Shown one piece after another: positions 1 to 7,305 of a stretch of DNA of 17,870 bases. A model generated the notes under the pieces. The model was not told where the DNA came from, did no database searches, and was given only the letters and a program-made list of their open reading frames with translations. The position numbers and the translations under genes were made by a program. Source of the DNA: Prevotella sp. CAG:1058 (GTDB lineage Bacteria > Bacteroidota > Bacteroidia > Bacteroidales > Bacteroidaceae); contig HF986604.1 of NCBI GenBank assembly GCA_000433175.1, forward strand, positions 1 through 17,870, in the 5' to 3' direction. Positions within the stretch are counted from its first letter, which is position 1, and every line of letters starts with the position of its first letter.

Positions 1-162
1 TATCATAATAAGCATAATTTCAGACTTTGACATGGTTGAATCGCGGTGATAAGCACGCTTATTATCAGATTTCAATGTGTATTTCTTCATCATAGCATCA
101 AAAAACTTGCAGAAATCGTCTGCCATACAAAATAATTCTGTAACTTTGTCCTCGGTGATCAT
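1..162 (-). CDS. IS982-family transposase, N-terminal fragment (54 residues, cut by window edge)
   Basis: Reading the minus strand from an ATG at 162 gives 54 uninterrupted codons to position 1, beginning MITEDKVTELFCMADDF and continuing through KKYTLKSDN, KRAYHRDST and MSKSEIMLIMI. I recognise this as the typical N-terminus of Bacteroidota IS982-family transposases, the DDE enzymes that move the element. The catalytic acidic residues lie further downstream, beyond the window. It is too short for ordinary ORF length cut-offs because the window truncates it. A good promoter lies just upstream (201-232). The visible part shows no frameshift or stop, but whether the whole gene is intact cannot be judged from here. 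Confidence 0.8.
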   Translation of the reverse strand, partial: MITEDKVTELFCMADDFCKFFDAMMKKYTLKSDNKRAYHRDSTMSKSEIMLIMI

Positions 163-200
163 AGCGATTATTGTTTGTAAGTCTTTGTATTTTAGCACTA

Positions 201-232
201 TAAAGTTACAGCAATTTTCGCTAATCACCAAA
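201..232 (-). promoter_or_regulatory. Promoter of the IS982-family transposase
   Basis: On the minus strand a TTTG (229-232) is followed after exactly 20 bp by TAACTTTA (201-208), a 7-of-8 match to the Bacteroidota -7 consensus TAnnTTTG. Transcription would start near 194, leaving a leader of about 30 nt before the ATG at 162. The spacing matches the family rule of 19-21 bp. Confidence 0.55.
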
Positions 233-270
233 TCTTCAAACACTTATATTTCATCGAACTCACGTTAATG

Positions 271-319
271 TAAACAAAAGTATAGCCCCTGGCGGTTACT
301 GACACCGCCAGGGGCTATA
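271..319 (-). terminator. Rho-independent terminator of the desulfoferrodoxin transcript
   Basis: A perfect 16-bp inverted repeat (281-296 with 304-319; arm TATAGCCCCTGGCGGT) encloses a 7-nt loop. On the minus strand it is followed by a T-rich run (CTTTTGTTT, 272-280). It starts 25 bp after the desulfoferrodoxin stop codon. It should also insulate that gene from the adjoining insertion sequence. Confidence 0.9.
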
Positions 320-343
320 TTATAAGGTATGTCGGACTGCGCC

Positions 344-721
344 TTATTTAGAGCGCCACTGTCCGTGCAGGTTGCAGTACTCGCGTGCGTAAACATCCTC
401 GGCGTCCGTATAGAACACGGCCTCGGGTTTCTCGCCCGGATTGAGGTGATTGCGCTGGATTTTCTCGCCCTCAACCAGTTCAATCCATTCGATGTAGTGG
501 TTCTCGAGCATGGGGTGGTCTACCTCGCCCACCTTTACCTTGTATCCGCCTTCAATCTTCTCGATAACGGGCACGTGCTTTTCTTTGGCAGCGTCAACGC
601 TGTTCTCAGCCAAGAGCTGCATGGGCTCTCCGCAGCAAGTCAGTGTGCCTGCTCCTGCGTGCAATACTTCTACAATGTTTCCGCATACCTTGCAGCGGTA
701 AACTTCTTTCTTGTTTGTCAT
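344..721 (-). CDS. dfx: Desulfoferrodoxin (class I, two-iron superoxide reductase)
   Basis: This 125-residue cytoplasmic protein reduces superoxide to hydrogen peroxide without making oxygen, an anaerobe's defence against air. The N-terminal desulforedoxin domain (about 1-37) has the rubredoxin-like FeS4 ligands C10, C13, C29 and C30. The C-terminal domain holds the catalytic Fe(His)4Cys centre with H49, H69, H75, C116 and H119, plus the catalytic E47-K48 pair. The order and spacing match characterised two-iron desulfoferrodoxins, offset by one residue. The frame stays open 18 codons upstream, but the ATG at 721 is preferred because AAAGGAAC lies at ribosome-binding distance and homology begins there. 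It lies 120 bp downstream of the S41 protease gene on the same strand. I see no separate promoter in that gap, so co-transcription is possible. A strong terminator follows. Confidence 0.95.
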   Translation of the reverse strand: MTNKKEVYRCKVCGNIVEVLHAGAGTLTCCGEPMQLLAENSVDAAKEKHVPVIEKIEGGYKVKVGEVDHPMLENHYIEWIELVEGEKIQRNHLNPGEKPEAVFYTDAEDVYAREYCNLHGQWRSK

Positions 722-841
722 AATCTTGTTCCTTTCTTTTTTTAAGGTTGGTATGTTTTTGTTGCTCAGTGCCACGGCAGCTCCTGAAGTCTGTCGTTCA
801 GGTTTGCTGCTGTCGCGCCTTTTCCATGTTCGTATGTTCCG

Positions 842-2578
842 TCATTCGTCCTCGTCCTGTGCGTCAGCAGCTGTGTCGTCGTTGCCGTCGCCAGTTTCGT
901 CGGCCGGCTTGTAGGTGCCGTTTAGTACCGACTTGTATTTATCCGTGTCCTTTATCAGGTTGAAGGCCTCCTTCACCTGCTTGTCGTGCTTCAGGCTGTT
1001 CTCTATGGCGCCCGACTGGAAGTAGTATGCCGCCACGATGTCGCTCGAGATAATCTGCTTCAGTACGTCGCGGTGCATGTCAAGGTCGCGCGCTATGTCG
1101 TGTTTCAGCTTCTTTTCCAGGTTCTCGAACTCCGTCTTGGCGTCGTCGTAGTAGCCTTCAAACTGCACTATCTTCTTCAGCGACTTCAGGGCTCGCTCGC
1201 TTTCGGGGTCGTAGGTGAATCCGCTTTCGATGACCCTGCGCTTGAAGTCCTCGTAGTCGGCGTCAGATATCTCGAAGTCGGCTGCCGGAGCTATTGTCGG
1301 GTGGCTGGCTATGTAGTCAATCTCGTAGTCGAGCAGCACTTCGGTCGAGTCAAGCCCGTTCACCGTCAGGTAGTAGGCAATGTTGGGCAGCGAGTCCGGA
1401 CGCACTACGATGTCGGGCTTGATGCCTCCGCCGTCGCGCACCTCGCGTCCACCCACCGTGTGGAACACCTTTGTAAGGCTGTCAGGTATGTGCTCCGTGT
1501 ATCCGCCGCGGGCGTGCTTGTAGTTTATCGCTTGTATGCAGCGGCCGCTTGGTATGTAGTATTTGCCCGTCGTAAGCTTAAGCTGTCCGTTGTAAGATAG
1601 GTCTACCGAGAGTTGCACCAGACCCTTGCCGTAGGTGCGCGTGCCGAGTATCACGGCGCGGTCGAGGTCTTGCAGGCTGCCGCTCGTTATCTCGCTTGCG
1701 CTTGCGCTCTCGCCGTTGACCAGCACTACCACCGGCATTACCGAGTCGATAGGCTCTACCGAGGTGGTGTAGTCGCGGTTGGCGCGCTTCAGCTTGCCGC
1801 GCGTCTTCACGAGCGTTATGCCTTTGGGCACCAGCATGTTTACAATGTCCACCGCCTCGCTGAGCGAGCCGCCGCCGTTGCCGCGCAGGTCGAGCACGAA
1901 GCCCTTCATGCCCTTTTGCTTCATCTCAACCAAAGCCCTTCTTACGTCCTTGGCGCATCCCTCGGTGAAGCTCGAGAGGTTAAGGTAGCCAATGCCGTCG
2001 CCGTTAAGTCCGTAGAACGGTATTGAGGGCAGCTCGACAGAGCGGCGTTTAATGGTGAAGTTCATCACCTTGCCCGTCGAGGGGCGCTTTATTTTCAGTA
2101 CGAACGTTGTGCCAGGGTCGCCGCGCAGGTGCGAGCTTACGTAGCTTACGTCTTTGCCCACCATCGTCGAGTCGTCTATGCTGAGTATTATGTCGCCCTT
2201 CTTCAGACCTACCTCGGCGGCCGGGTTGCCGGCGTATGGCTCGTCTATTACCACGCGCTTCAGCTTCTGGTTGTAGCGTATCACAGCGCCTATGCCCACA
2301 TAGCGTCCCGTAATCATCGTGCGCAGGTTCTTCACCTGGTCCTCGGGGTAGTATATGGTGTAGGGGTCGAGCGAGCGCAGCATCGAGTTTATGGCCGTTC
2401 CCACCACCTCGTCGGCGTTGAGCGTGTCGACGTACATGAGGTCGAGGTAGTTGTAAATCTCGTTGAACACCTGCATGTTCTTGCCCACATTGAAGTTGTG
2501 GTCCTTGTCCTCCTGCGCCGTTATCTGTGTAAAAGGCAGCGCCAGCAGCATGATAAGCTGCAAAATCCTTATTCTCAT
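842..2578 (-). CDS. ctpA: S41-family carboxyl-terminal processing protease (CtpA/Prc type)
   Basis: This is a 578-residue exported serine protease that trims or degrades periplasmic proteins from their C-termini. Residues 1-22 form a signal peptide ending in TQITAQ. Next come a helical segment (about 30-88) and a PDZ domain (about 90-175, with GIGAVI and GLKKGDIILSIDD) that binds substrate C-termini. The S41 catalytic core (about 190-370) contains LRGNGGG, the nucleophile S293 in GESASASEI and the general base K318 in TYGKG; the 25-residue spacing between the two is that of Prc and D1 protease. A long helical C-terminal region ends in a strongly acidic tail (from about 560). The ATG at 2578 starts the signal peptide; no good Shine-Dalgarno precedes it, as is usual in the phylum. 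The physiological substrate cannot be told from sequence. It is divergent from the tRNA-Asn gene. Confidence 0.95.
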   Translation of the reverse strand: MRIRILQLIMLLALPFTQITAQEDKDHNFNVGKNMQVFNEIYNYLDLMYVDTLNADEVVGTAINSMLRSLDPYTIYYPEDQVKNLRTMITGRYVGIGAVIRYNQKLKRVVIDEPYAGNPAAEVGLKKGDIILSIDDSTMVGKDVSYVSSHLRGDPGTTFVLKIKRPSTGKVMNFTIKRRSVELPSIPFYGLNGDGIGYLNLSSFTEGCAKDVRRALVEMKQKGMKGFVLDLRGNGGGSLSEAVDIVNMLVPKGITLVKTRGKLKRANRDYTTSVEPIDSVMPVVVLVNGESASASEITSGSLQDLDRAVILGTRTYGKGLVQLSVDLSYNGQLKLTTGKYYIPSGRCIQAINYKHARGGYTEHIPDSLTKVFHTVGGREVRDGGGIKPDIVVRPDSLPNIAYYLTVNGLDSTEVLLDYEIDYIASHPTIAPAADFEISDADYEDFKRRVIESGFTYDPESERALKSLKKIVQFEGYYDDAKTEFENLEKKLKHDIARDLDMHRDVLKQIISSDIVAAYYFQSGAIENSLKHDKQVKEAFNLIKDTDKYKSVLNGTYKPADETGDGNDDTAADAQDEDE

Positions 2579-2694
2579 CTTAACCGTTAATTTATTGTTC
2601 CGTAATGTAGTGCCGCCCCTCGCTTGCCATGGTTGTGTAAGCCCTGTGGCAACAGGCCGCCGGTGCGGCCGCAGCAGGATGGCGAAGCATAGTG

Positions 2695-2702
2695 CAAAGA
2701 TA
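2695..2702 (-). promoter_or_regulatory. Possible -7 element for the S41 protease gene
   Basis: The minus strand reads TATCTTTG, a full match to TAnnTTTG, about 117 bp upstream of the protease start. No TTTG or TTG lies 19-21 bp further upstream, so the call rests on one element. Transcription from here would give a leader of about 110 nt with GC-rich hairpins (2643-2670). Confidence 0.4.
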
Positions 2703-2783
2703 TGCTTTTATAAGCGTAAAATGCCGTTTTCAGCCCGAAAATTATCGAATTTTATTTGATAATTAAATTTTTTGGTAAAAAAG

Positions 2784-2815
2784 TTTGGAAGTTTCAGAAA
2801 AAGGTGTTACCTTTG
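2784..2815 (+). promoter_or_regulatory. Promoter of tRNA-Asn
   Basis: TTTG (2784-2787) and TACCTTTG-type -7 element (TAnnTTTG at 2808-2815) are separated by 20 bp, a full match to the Bacteroidota housekeeping promoter. The predicted start near 2822 lies about 24 nt before the mature tRNA. Confidence 0.8.
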
Positions 2816-2845
2816 CATCGCATTTGAGAAACAATGCTACACAAT

Positions 2846-2919
2846 GCTTCAATAGCTCAGTTGGTTAGAGCACCTGACTGTTAATCAGGGGGTCGTTGGT
2901 TCAAGCCCATCTTGAAGCG
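2846..2919 (+). tRNA. tRNA-Asn (anticodon GTT)
   Basis: A 74-nt cloverleaf can be folded by eye. The acceptor stem GCTTCAA/TTGAAGC (2846-2852 with 2912-2918), D stem GCTC/GAGC and anticodon stem CCTGA/TCAGG are all perfect. The anticodon loop CTGTTAA places GTT at 2880-2882, which specifies asparagine. The variable loop is GGGTC, the T loop is TTCAAGC and the discriminator base is G2919. The CCA end is not encoded. The T stem has one T-T mismatch (2896 with 2910), and the T loop can pair with the 3' acceptor strand in an alternative hairpin. It has its own promoter and terminator, so it is a single-gene transcript. Confidence 0.93.
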
Positions 2920-2920
2920 C

Positions 2921-2952
2921 AAAAGGGAACTACTTCGGTGGTTCCCTTTTTT
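2921..2952 (+). terminator. Rho-independent terminator after tRNA-Asn
   Basis: A 13-bp stem (2921-2933 with 2938-2950, one G-T wobble) closes on a C(TTCG)G tetraloop, one of the most stable loop types, and ends in a run of T to 2952. It starts 2 bp after the tRNA. Confidence 0.92.
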
Positions 2953-3037
2953 GCTTCCCGCCGCCGTCAATACGCCCCGGACAAGACAACAATTGAATTT
3001 TTTTTGGTATAAAAGCCGATATGTTACTTTTTTTTCG

Positions 3038-3045
3038 TATTTTTG
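3038..3045 (+). promoter_or_regulatory. Probable -7 promoter element of the HTCS regulator gene
   Basis: TATTTTTG matches TAnnTTTG fully. No TTTG or TTG is found at the expected -33 position (about 3014-3018), though the upstream DNA is T-rich. Transcription would start near 3052, about 50 nt before the ATG at 3103. This makes the earlier in-frame TTG (3043) and ATG (3049) unlikely as translation starts. Confidence 0.5.
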
Positions 3046-3102
3046 TTAATGAATTGGAAAAACATAAAAAAGGCTTGTCTGATCAACCTTACCAAAACTA
3101 AT

Positions 3103-6100
3103 ATGGAGAATAAAATCAGGTTTGTATGGATACTTCTGTTGTTTTCTTTATGTAATGTGCACTTACCTTGCTACGGCTCGTTGCCGGCTATTTCAGACGT
3201 GCGGCATATAGGCTACGCTGACGGTCTTAGCAGCTTGCGTGTGTATTCCGTGGTGGAAGACAAATACCATGCGATATGGATTAGTACGAAATCCGGCGTC
3301 GACAGGTATAATGGACACACGATAAAAAACTATAAGATGCAGGATGACTATTATTACGGCGACCTGGCTGCCAGGATTATCCAGCTGTCTTATATGCAGG
3401 ACGGCATATTGAAGGCCTATGACAACACGGGAAAGATTTACCGCTACTCGGAAACTTATGACGCTTTCAAGCTTGAGATGCAGCTTTCCAACTTCGTGTC
3501 AGGTAACATAACCCTAAACAAGTATCTCGAGTCAGGTGACGGCAGCGCTTTTTGCGGGCTTACGTCAGGCCTTTACCTGATAGGCTGCGACAGGAAAGTG
3601 TTGAGGTTTATACCCGGGCTGAATGTCAACGACATGTTCTTGCTTGGCAGCAGTCTTTATGTGGCTACGACGTCGGGACTGAAGGTAGTTGACACAAGGA
3701 GCGGCAGGATTGGAGCCAGCCTTATGGATGGCTTTAACATACAAACGCTGTATTACGACGCTGAAAGGCGCAACGTGTTTATCGGCACCTTCAACAGCGG
3801 CCTGTGGATATACCGTATGGACGGCGCCTGTCTGGAGCGGGTTGGGGCCAATACCGACTTCTTCAGCAATCCCATACGTTCCATAATAAAATACGATCCG
3901 GCCACGTTGATGATAGGCATTGACGGTAGCGGCATATTTACATACGATTATGGCGACAGGAGCATAAGGCATTTTATCGACTCTGGCGATAATGATAACG
4001 ACGCCTTCCTGATGAGCAACGGCATTTACACCATCTTTAAGGACACGTCGAAAAGCCTCTGGGTAGGAAGTTATACTGGAGGGGTGTCCAGGATAATCTT
4101 CTCCAAGTATCCCGTAAGCTTCATCACACACAAGAAGAACAATGCACAGTCGCTGGTAAGCAACAACGTAAAGTCGATAGCCGAAAGCGGTAACGGCGAT
4201 TTATGGTTTGCAACCGAGCGGGGCATAAGTATTTGCACCCGTGACGGGCACTCGTGGAAACACCTGCTGTCAAACAAGGTGTGCGTAGCGCTTTGCCGCG
4301 ACTCCAATGGCGGAATGATTGTGGGAACCTATGGGCATGGCATCTTCATCATGGACGCCACGGGTAGGCTGGTGAAGAATCTTACCAAGCAGGCTGATGG
4401 TATAACGTCTAACTATATATTCTCGATTGCTAAAGACGGCGATGGCGATTACTGGGTGGGAAGCATAGACGGCAGCCTGATGAATTTTGACAAGCAGTGG
4501 CGCCTTAGGAAGACTTACAACATAAAGCAGGTACTCACGCTCGAGAATATAGGCCGGGACGTGATGGCTGCCGGTACTACGGACGGCTTCTATTTAATCA
4601 ACAAGCGTAGCGGCAAGGTCTTACAGTTTGCCACTGCCAAGGAGCAGATGGCTGAAAACATGAGCGCCTATATCATAGCCATGCAGTTCAACCGTGACAG
4701 GACCGTATGGCTGGGCACCGAGGGTGGGGGCCTTGTGCTTTATGACTATGCCGCACGTAAGATAAGGAAGCATTTTACCGTCAGCGAAGGCTTGCCGTCA
4801 AACGACGTATACGGCCTCCAGACCGACCTTGACGGTCGCCTGTGGATAAGTACCGGCAACGGCATTGCCGTTATGAACAATGACCGGATATGGAATCTTA
4901 ATTATGTGGATAAGATTAATCAGGAGTACAACAAGGCCGCTTGCATCATGACGGCCTCGGGTAACATTCTGTTCGGAAGCACAAACGGGGTGGTTGAGCT
5001 GAAACCGTCCGGAATAACGATGCTCGACTATGACGCGCCGTTGCGCCTGACAAGGTTTGACGTGGATGTGCCAGGCAATGCCGGTGCAGGTATGATAAAA
5101 AGCTTGCTCGACATGCTGGCCGGTAAGAAGGTGACACTCGAACACGACCAGAACAGCTTCAGCATTAATTTCGAGTCGATAAACCTGCGCTACCAGAACG
5201 ACATCATATATAAGTTCATCCTTGAAGGGTATGATAACCGCTGGAGCGAGGCCTGTCCCGAGGAATTTGCACAATACAAGAACGTTAATCCTGGGAAATA
5301 CACATTCAGGGTGTGCAGCATAAGTAAAAGCACGGGTCGGATAATAGACCGTAAGTCAGTAGTGATAACCATCCTCCCGCCATGGTGGCAGACGTGGTGG
5401 GCCTGGCTGTGCTACATTATAATATTAGGCCTTGTATGTTATTTCGGCATCCGCTACAAACTTTACCAGATGCAGAAGAAACATTCAGACGACAAAATAA
5501 ATTTCTTTATAAACACGTCGCACGACATACGCACGCCTATAACCCTTGTTATGGCTCCGCTGGAAGACATGCGTAAGGAAACCAACCTGCCCGACAACGT
5601 AAGGTATCTGCTCGGCCTTGCCCATGCCAATATAAGGAAGCTTTATTCGCTAACGTCGCAACTGCTGGAGTTTGAGAAGATAGGGAATAACATGCACAAG
5701 GTTAAACTTGTGTCGATAGACTTGTGCGCCATGCTCACCGAGGAGGTTGCCTGTTTCCATACGGTGTGCGACAAGAAGGGGCTTACGCTGTCGCTGTCGT
5801 TGCCGTCCAGGCCTGTATGTGTCAAGGCTACGCAGCGCATGCTTGAAATAATATTCGACAATCTCATATCCAACGCCTGCAAGTATACCAACAACGGAGG
5901 TACGGTAAGGATAAGCCTTGTGGCTGATGCCAAGAAGGTGGTGGTGGATGTTGAAGATACGGGAATAGGAATACCGCAGAACGGGCAGAAGCACATATTC
6001 TCGGATGTGTACAGGGCCAGGAACGCACACGAATCACAGGAGCACGGTCTTGGTTTCGGCCTTCTGCAGGTGCGGCGTATCATAAGCCTTCTGCACGGCA

Positions 6101-7083
6101 AGATAAAGTTCTCGTCAAAAGAGGGTGTTGGTACCACTTTTACCGTGACGCTCGACAGAACCTTCGTTGAGGCTGTACCAAGCTCGCGGCAGTCGTCGAT
6201 AGACGATGTGCTTGATGAAGTGATGGACCCTGAGGTCATGGCTGACATGGAGCTGGGTAACAGCGGTGAAACAATACTTGTTGTAGAGGATAACGACGAC
6301 CTGCGGCGTTATTTATGCAGGACGCTTTCACCTTATTATAAAGTGATAGGGAAGCCCACGGCTGACGAGGCGCTGGCGTATCTGGAGACTGATTATCCGG
6401 ACCTGATAGTCTCCGACGTGATGATGCCTGGAACGCAGGGCGACGATTTCTGCAGGATGGTGAAGGAACGGCCCGAGACTTCAGGCATACCTGTAATACT
6501 GCTTACGGCAAAGACGAATCACGAGGCGGAAGTTGCCGGACTGGAAAAAGGCGCCGACGATTATCTTACAAAGCCTTTCAGTTCGGAGATTCTGAAGCTT
6601 AAGATAAAAGGAATGATTGACAACAGGAAACGCATGCGCGAGTTTCTGTTCCACCATGCCGTTAACAAGGTAGATGTCGGGAAAGGCGTACAGCCAATGC
6701 CTCAGCCTGCAGAAGACTCCAATGAGGTGCCCCTGAGCGATAGCGACCGGATGTTTGTGGAGAAAGCCACCGACATAGTGTTAAGCAATATAAGCAACAC
6801 CGAATTCAGCATTGACATATTATGCCGCGAAATGGCCATGAGCCGCACGTTGTTCTACAGCCGTCTGAAGTCTCTTACTGGAAAGGCGCCCCAGGAATTC
6901 ATACGCCTGATACGTCTTCAACGTGCCGCCGAACTGCTGAGGAAAGGGACGTCGGTCATTGACGTGTCAGAAGCGACGGGATTCATAAATGTAAAGTATT
7001 TCAGTACCGTTTTCAAGAAGAATTTCGGCATACAGCCGAGTAGGTTTGCTGAAGAAGAACACGGCATAAACAGCGATGAATGA
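3103..7083 (+). CDS. Hybrid two-component system (HTCS) sensor-regulator of the beta-glucan PUL
   Basis: This 1326-residue inner-membrane protein combines a complete two-component system in one chain. In order: signal peptide/anchor (1-25); a periplasmic double beta-propeller of Reg_prop repeats (about 30-665, e.g. IWISTKSGVDRYNG and LWISTGNGIAVMNN); a Y_Y_Y domain (about 680-758); a transmembrane segment (about 765-787); HisKA with phospho-acceptor H807 in SHDIRTP; HATPase_c with N924 in the N box and DVEDTGIGIP; a receiver domain (about 1056-1170) with phospho-acceptor D1105 in SDVMMPG and conserved LTKPF; and a C-terminal AraC-type DNA-binding domain (about 1225-1322). HTCS proteins bind a signature oligosaccharide in the periplasm and activate the adjacent PUL. 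The start at 3103 is chosen because it begins a clean signal peptide and lies downstream of the likely promoter. The frame is open upstream to 3043. All key catalytic residues are present. Confidence 0.95.
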   Translation: MENKIRFVWILLLFSLCNVHLPCYGSLPAISDVRHIGYADGLSSLRVYSVVEDKYHAIWISTKSGVDRYNGHTIKNYKMQDDYYYGDLAARIIQLSYMQDGILKAYDNTGKIYRYSETYDAFKLEMQLSNFVSGNITLNKYLESGDGSAFCGLTSGLYLIGCDRKVLRFIPGLNVNDMFLLGSSLYVATTSGLKVVDTRSGRIGASLMDGFNIQTLYYDAERRNVFIGTFNSGLWIYRMDGACLERVGANTDFFSNPIRSIIKYDPATLMIGIDGSGIFTYDYGDRSIRHFIDSGDNDNDAFLMSNGIYTIFKDTSKSLWVGSYTGGVSRIIFSKYPVSFITHKKNNAQSLVSNNVKSIAESGNGDLWFATERGISICTRDGHSWKHLLSNKVCVALCRDSNGGMIVGTYGHGIFIMDATGRLVKNLTKQADGITSNYIFSIAKDGDGDYWVGSIDGSLMNFDKQWRLRKTYNIKQVLTLENIGRDVMAAGTTDGFYLINKRSGKVLQFATAKEQMAENMSAYIIAMQFNRDRTVWLGTEGGGLVLYDYAARKIRKHFTVSEGLPSNDVYGLQTDLDGRLWISTGNGIAVMNNDRIWNLNYVDKINQEYNKAACIMTASGNILFGSTNGVVELKPSGITMLDYDAPLRLTRFDVDVPGNAGAGMIKSLLDMLAGKKVTLEHDQNSFSINFESINLRYQNDIIYKFILEGYDNRWSEACPEEFAQYKNVNPGKYTFRVCSISKSTGRIIDRKSVVITILPPWWQTWWAWLCYIIILGLVCYFGIRYKLYQMQKKHSDDKINFFINTSHDIRTPITLVMAPLEDMRKETNLPDNVRYLLGLAHANIRKLYSLTSQLLEFEKIGNNMHKVKLVSIDLCAMLTEEVACFHTVCDKKGLTLSLSLPSRPVCVKATQRMLEIIFDNLISNACKYTNNGGTVRISLVADAKKVVVDVEDTGIGIPQNGQKHIFSDVYRARNAHESQEHGLGFGLLQVRRIISLLHGKIKFSSKEGVGTTFTVTLDRTFVEAVPSSRQSSIDDVLDEVMDPEVMADMELGNSGETILVVEDNDDLRRYLCRTLSPYYKVIGKPTADEALAYLETDYPDLIVSDVMMPGTQGDDFCRMVKERPETSGIPVILLTAKTNHEAEVAGLEKGADDYLTKPFSSEILKLKIKGMIDNRKRMREFLFHHAVNKVDVGKGVQPMPQPAEDSNEVPLSDSDRMFVEKATDIVLSNISNTEFSIDILCREMAMSRTLFYSRLKSLTGKAPQEFIRLIRLQRAAELLRKGTSVIDVSEATGFINVKYFSTVFKKNFGIQPSRFAEEEHGINSDE

Positions 7084-7091
7084 CGGCCGGC

Positions 7092-7133
7092 AAGGTCTGA
7101 ATCCAAATGTGAACAGGATTCAGACCTTTTCTA
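7092..7133 (+). terminator. Rho-independent terminator of the HTCS gene
   Basis: A perfect 13-bp inverted repeat AAGGTCTGAATCC / GGATTCAGACCTT (7092-7104 with 7116-7128) has an 11-nt loop and is followed by TT and a T/A-rich stretch. It begins 9 bp after the HTCS stop codon and separates regulator transcription from the inducible operon. Confidence 0.85.
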
Positions 7134-7171
7134 ATTTATTGAATTACAGTAACTTATAAAAAGTGATAATA

Positions 7172-7205
7172 ATCAAACCTTAAATAACAGGCATCAAACC
7201 ATAAA
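7172..7205 (+). repeat. 13-bp direct repeat, candidate HTCS operator
   Basis: ATCAAACCTTAAA (7172-7184) and ATCAAACCATAAA (7193-7205) agree at 12 of 13 positions and are set 21 bp apart, which is two helical turns. The downstream copy overlaps the place where a -33 element should lie relative to the -7 element at 7222, and no -33 sequence is present. This arrangement suits a dimeric AraC-type activator bound on one face of the DNA. Assignment to the HTCS is inferred from position. Confidence 0.6.
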
Positions 7206-7221
7206 ATAGGGAAAGGCTTAC

Positions 7222-7229
7222 TAATTTTG
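7222..7229 (+). promoter_or_regulatory. -7 element of the PUL operon promoter
   Basis: TAATTTTG is a full match to TAnnTTTG. There is no TTTG or TTG 19-21 bp upstream, which is expected of an activator-dependent promoter. The predicted start near 7236 gives a leader of about 70 nt before the GH16 gene, AT-rich and without an evident Shine-Dalgarno sequence. Confidence 0.6.
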
Positions 7230-7305
7230 GCGGAAAAATCAGGTGGCTACGACTTAGGTGAAACTGATACCGCAACTATACTATTTTTTATTATAAACCT
7301 TAACC

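Larger units (their letters stand above)
1..265 (-). mobile_element. IS982-family insertion sequence, 5' part only (window edge)
   Basis: The left edge of the window carries the beginning of an insertion sequence read on the minus strand, consisting of the transposase N-terminus, its promoter and the outer flank. The outer end is proposed near 265 because an ACGTGAGTTCG-type sequence (minus strand) begins there, which I recall as the end of related Bacteroidota elements. The opposite inverted repeat lies outside the window, so the boundary cannot be confirmed here. The element ends about 16 bp from the terminator that follows the desulfoferrodoxin gene, so it appears to have inserted into non-coding DNA without breaking a gene. 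Confidence 0.55.

Noticed and set aside
783..802. Hairpin CCTGAA/TTCAGG as terminator of the S41 protease gene
   Set aside because: The stem has only 6 bp and lacks a T run on the minus strand, so it cannot be supported as a terminator.
722..841. Possible short gene or gene remnant between the S41 protease and desulfoferrodoxin genes
   Set aside because: On the minus strand an ATG overlaps the protease stop codon (ATGA) but its frame ends after 15 codons, and the rest has no recognisable coding sequence. A relic of a longer gene cannot be shown.
986..1600. Open frame of 204 codons on the plus strand opposite the S41 protease
   Set aside because: Low-complexity V/A/R/Y-rich translation typical of an antisense shadow; the minus-strand gene has clear PDZ and S41 motifs.
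2597..2633. Upstream 12-codon open frame in the protease leader (minus strand ATG near 2631)
   Set aside because: No ribosome-binding site or recognisable leader-peptide composition; frames this short occur by chance.
2846..2919. tRNA-Asn as integration site of a mobile island carrying the PUL
   Set aside because: No second copy of the tRNA 3' end and no integrase were seen in the window, and the tRNA terminator is intact directly behind it. The PUL shows no obvious base-composition shift by eye.
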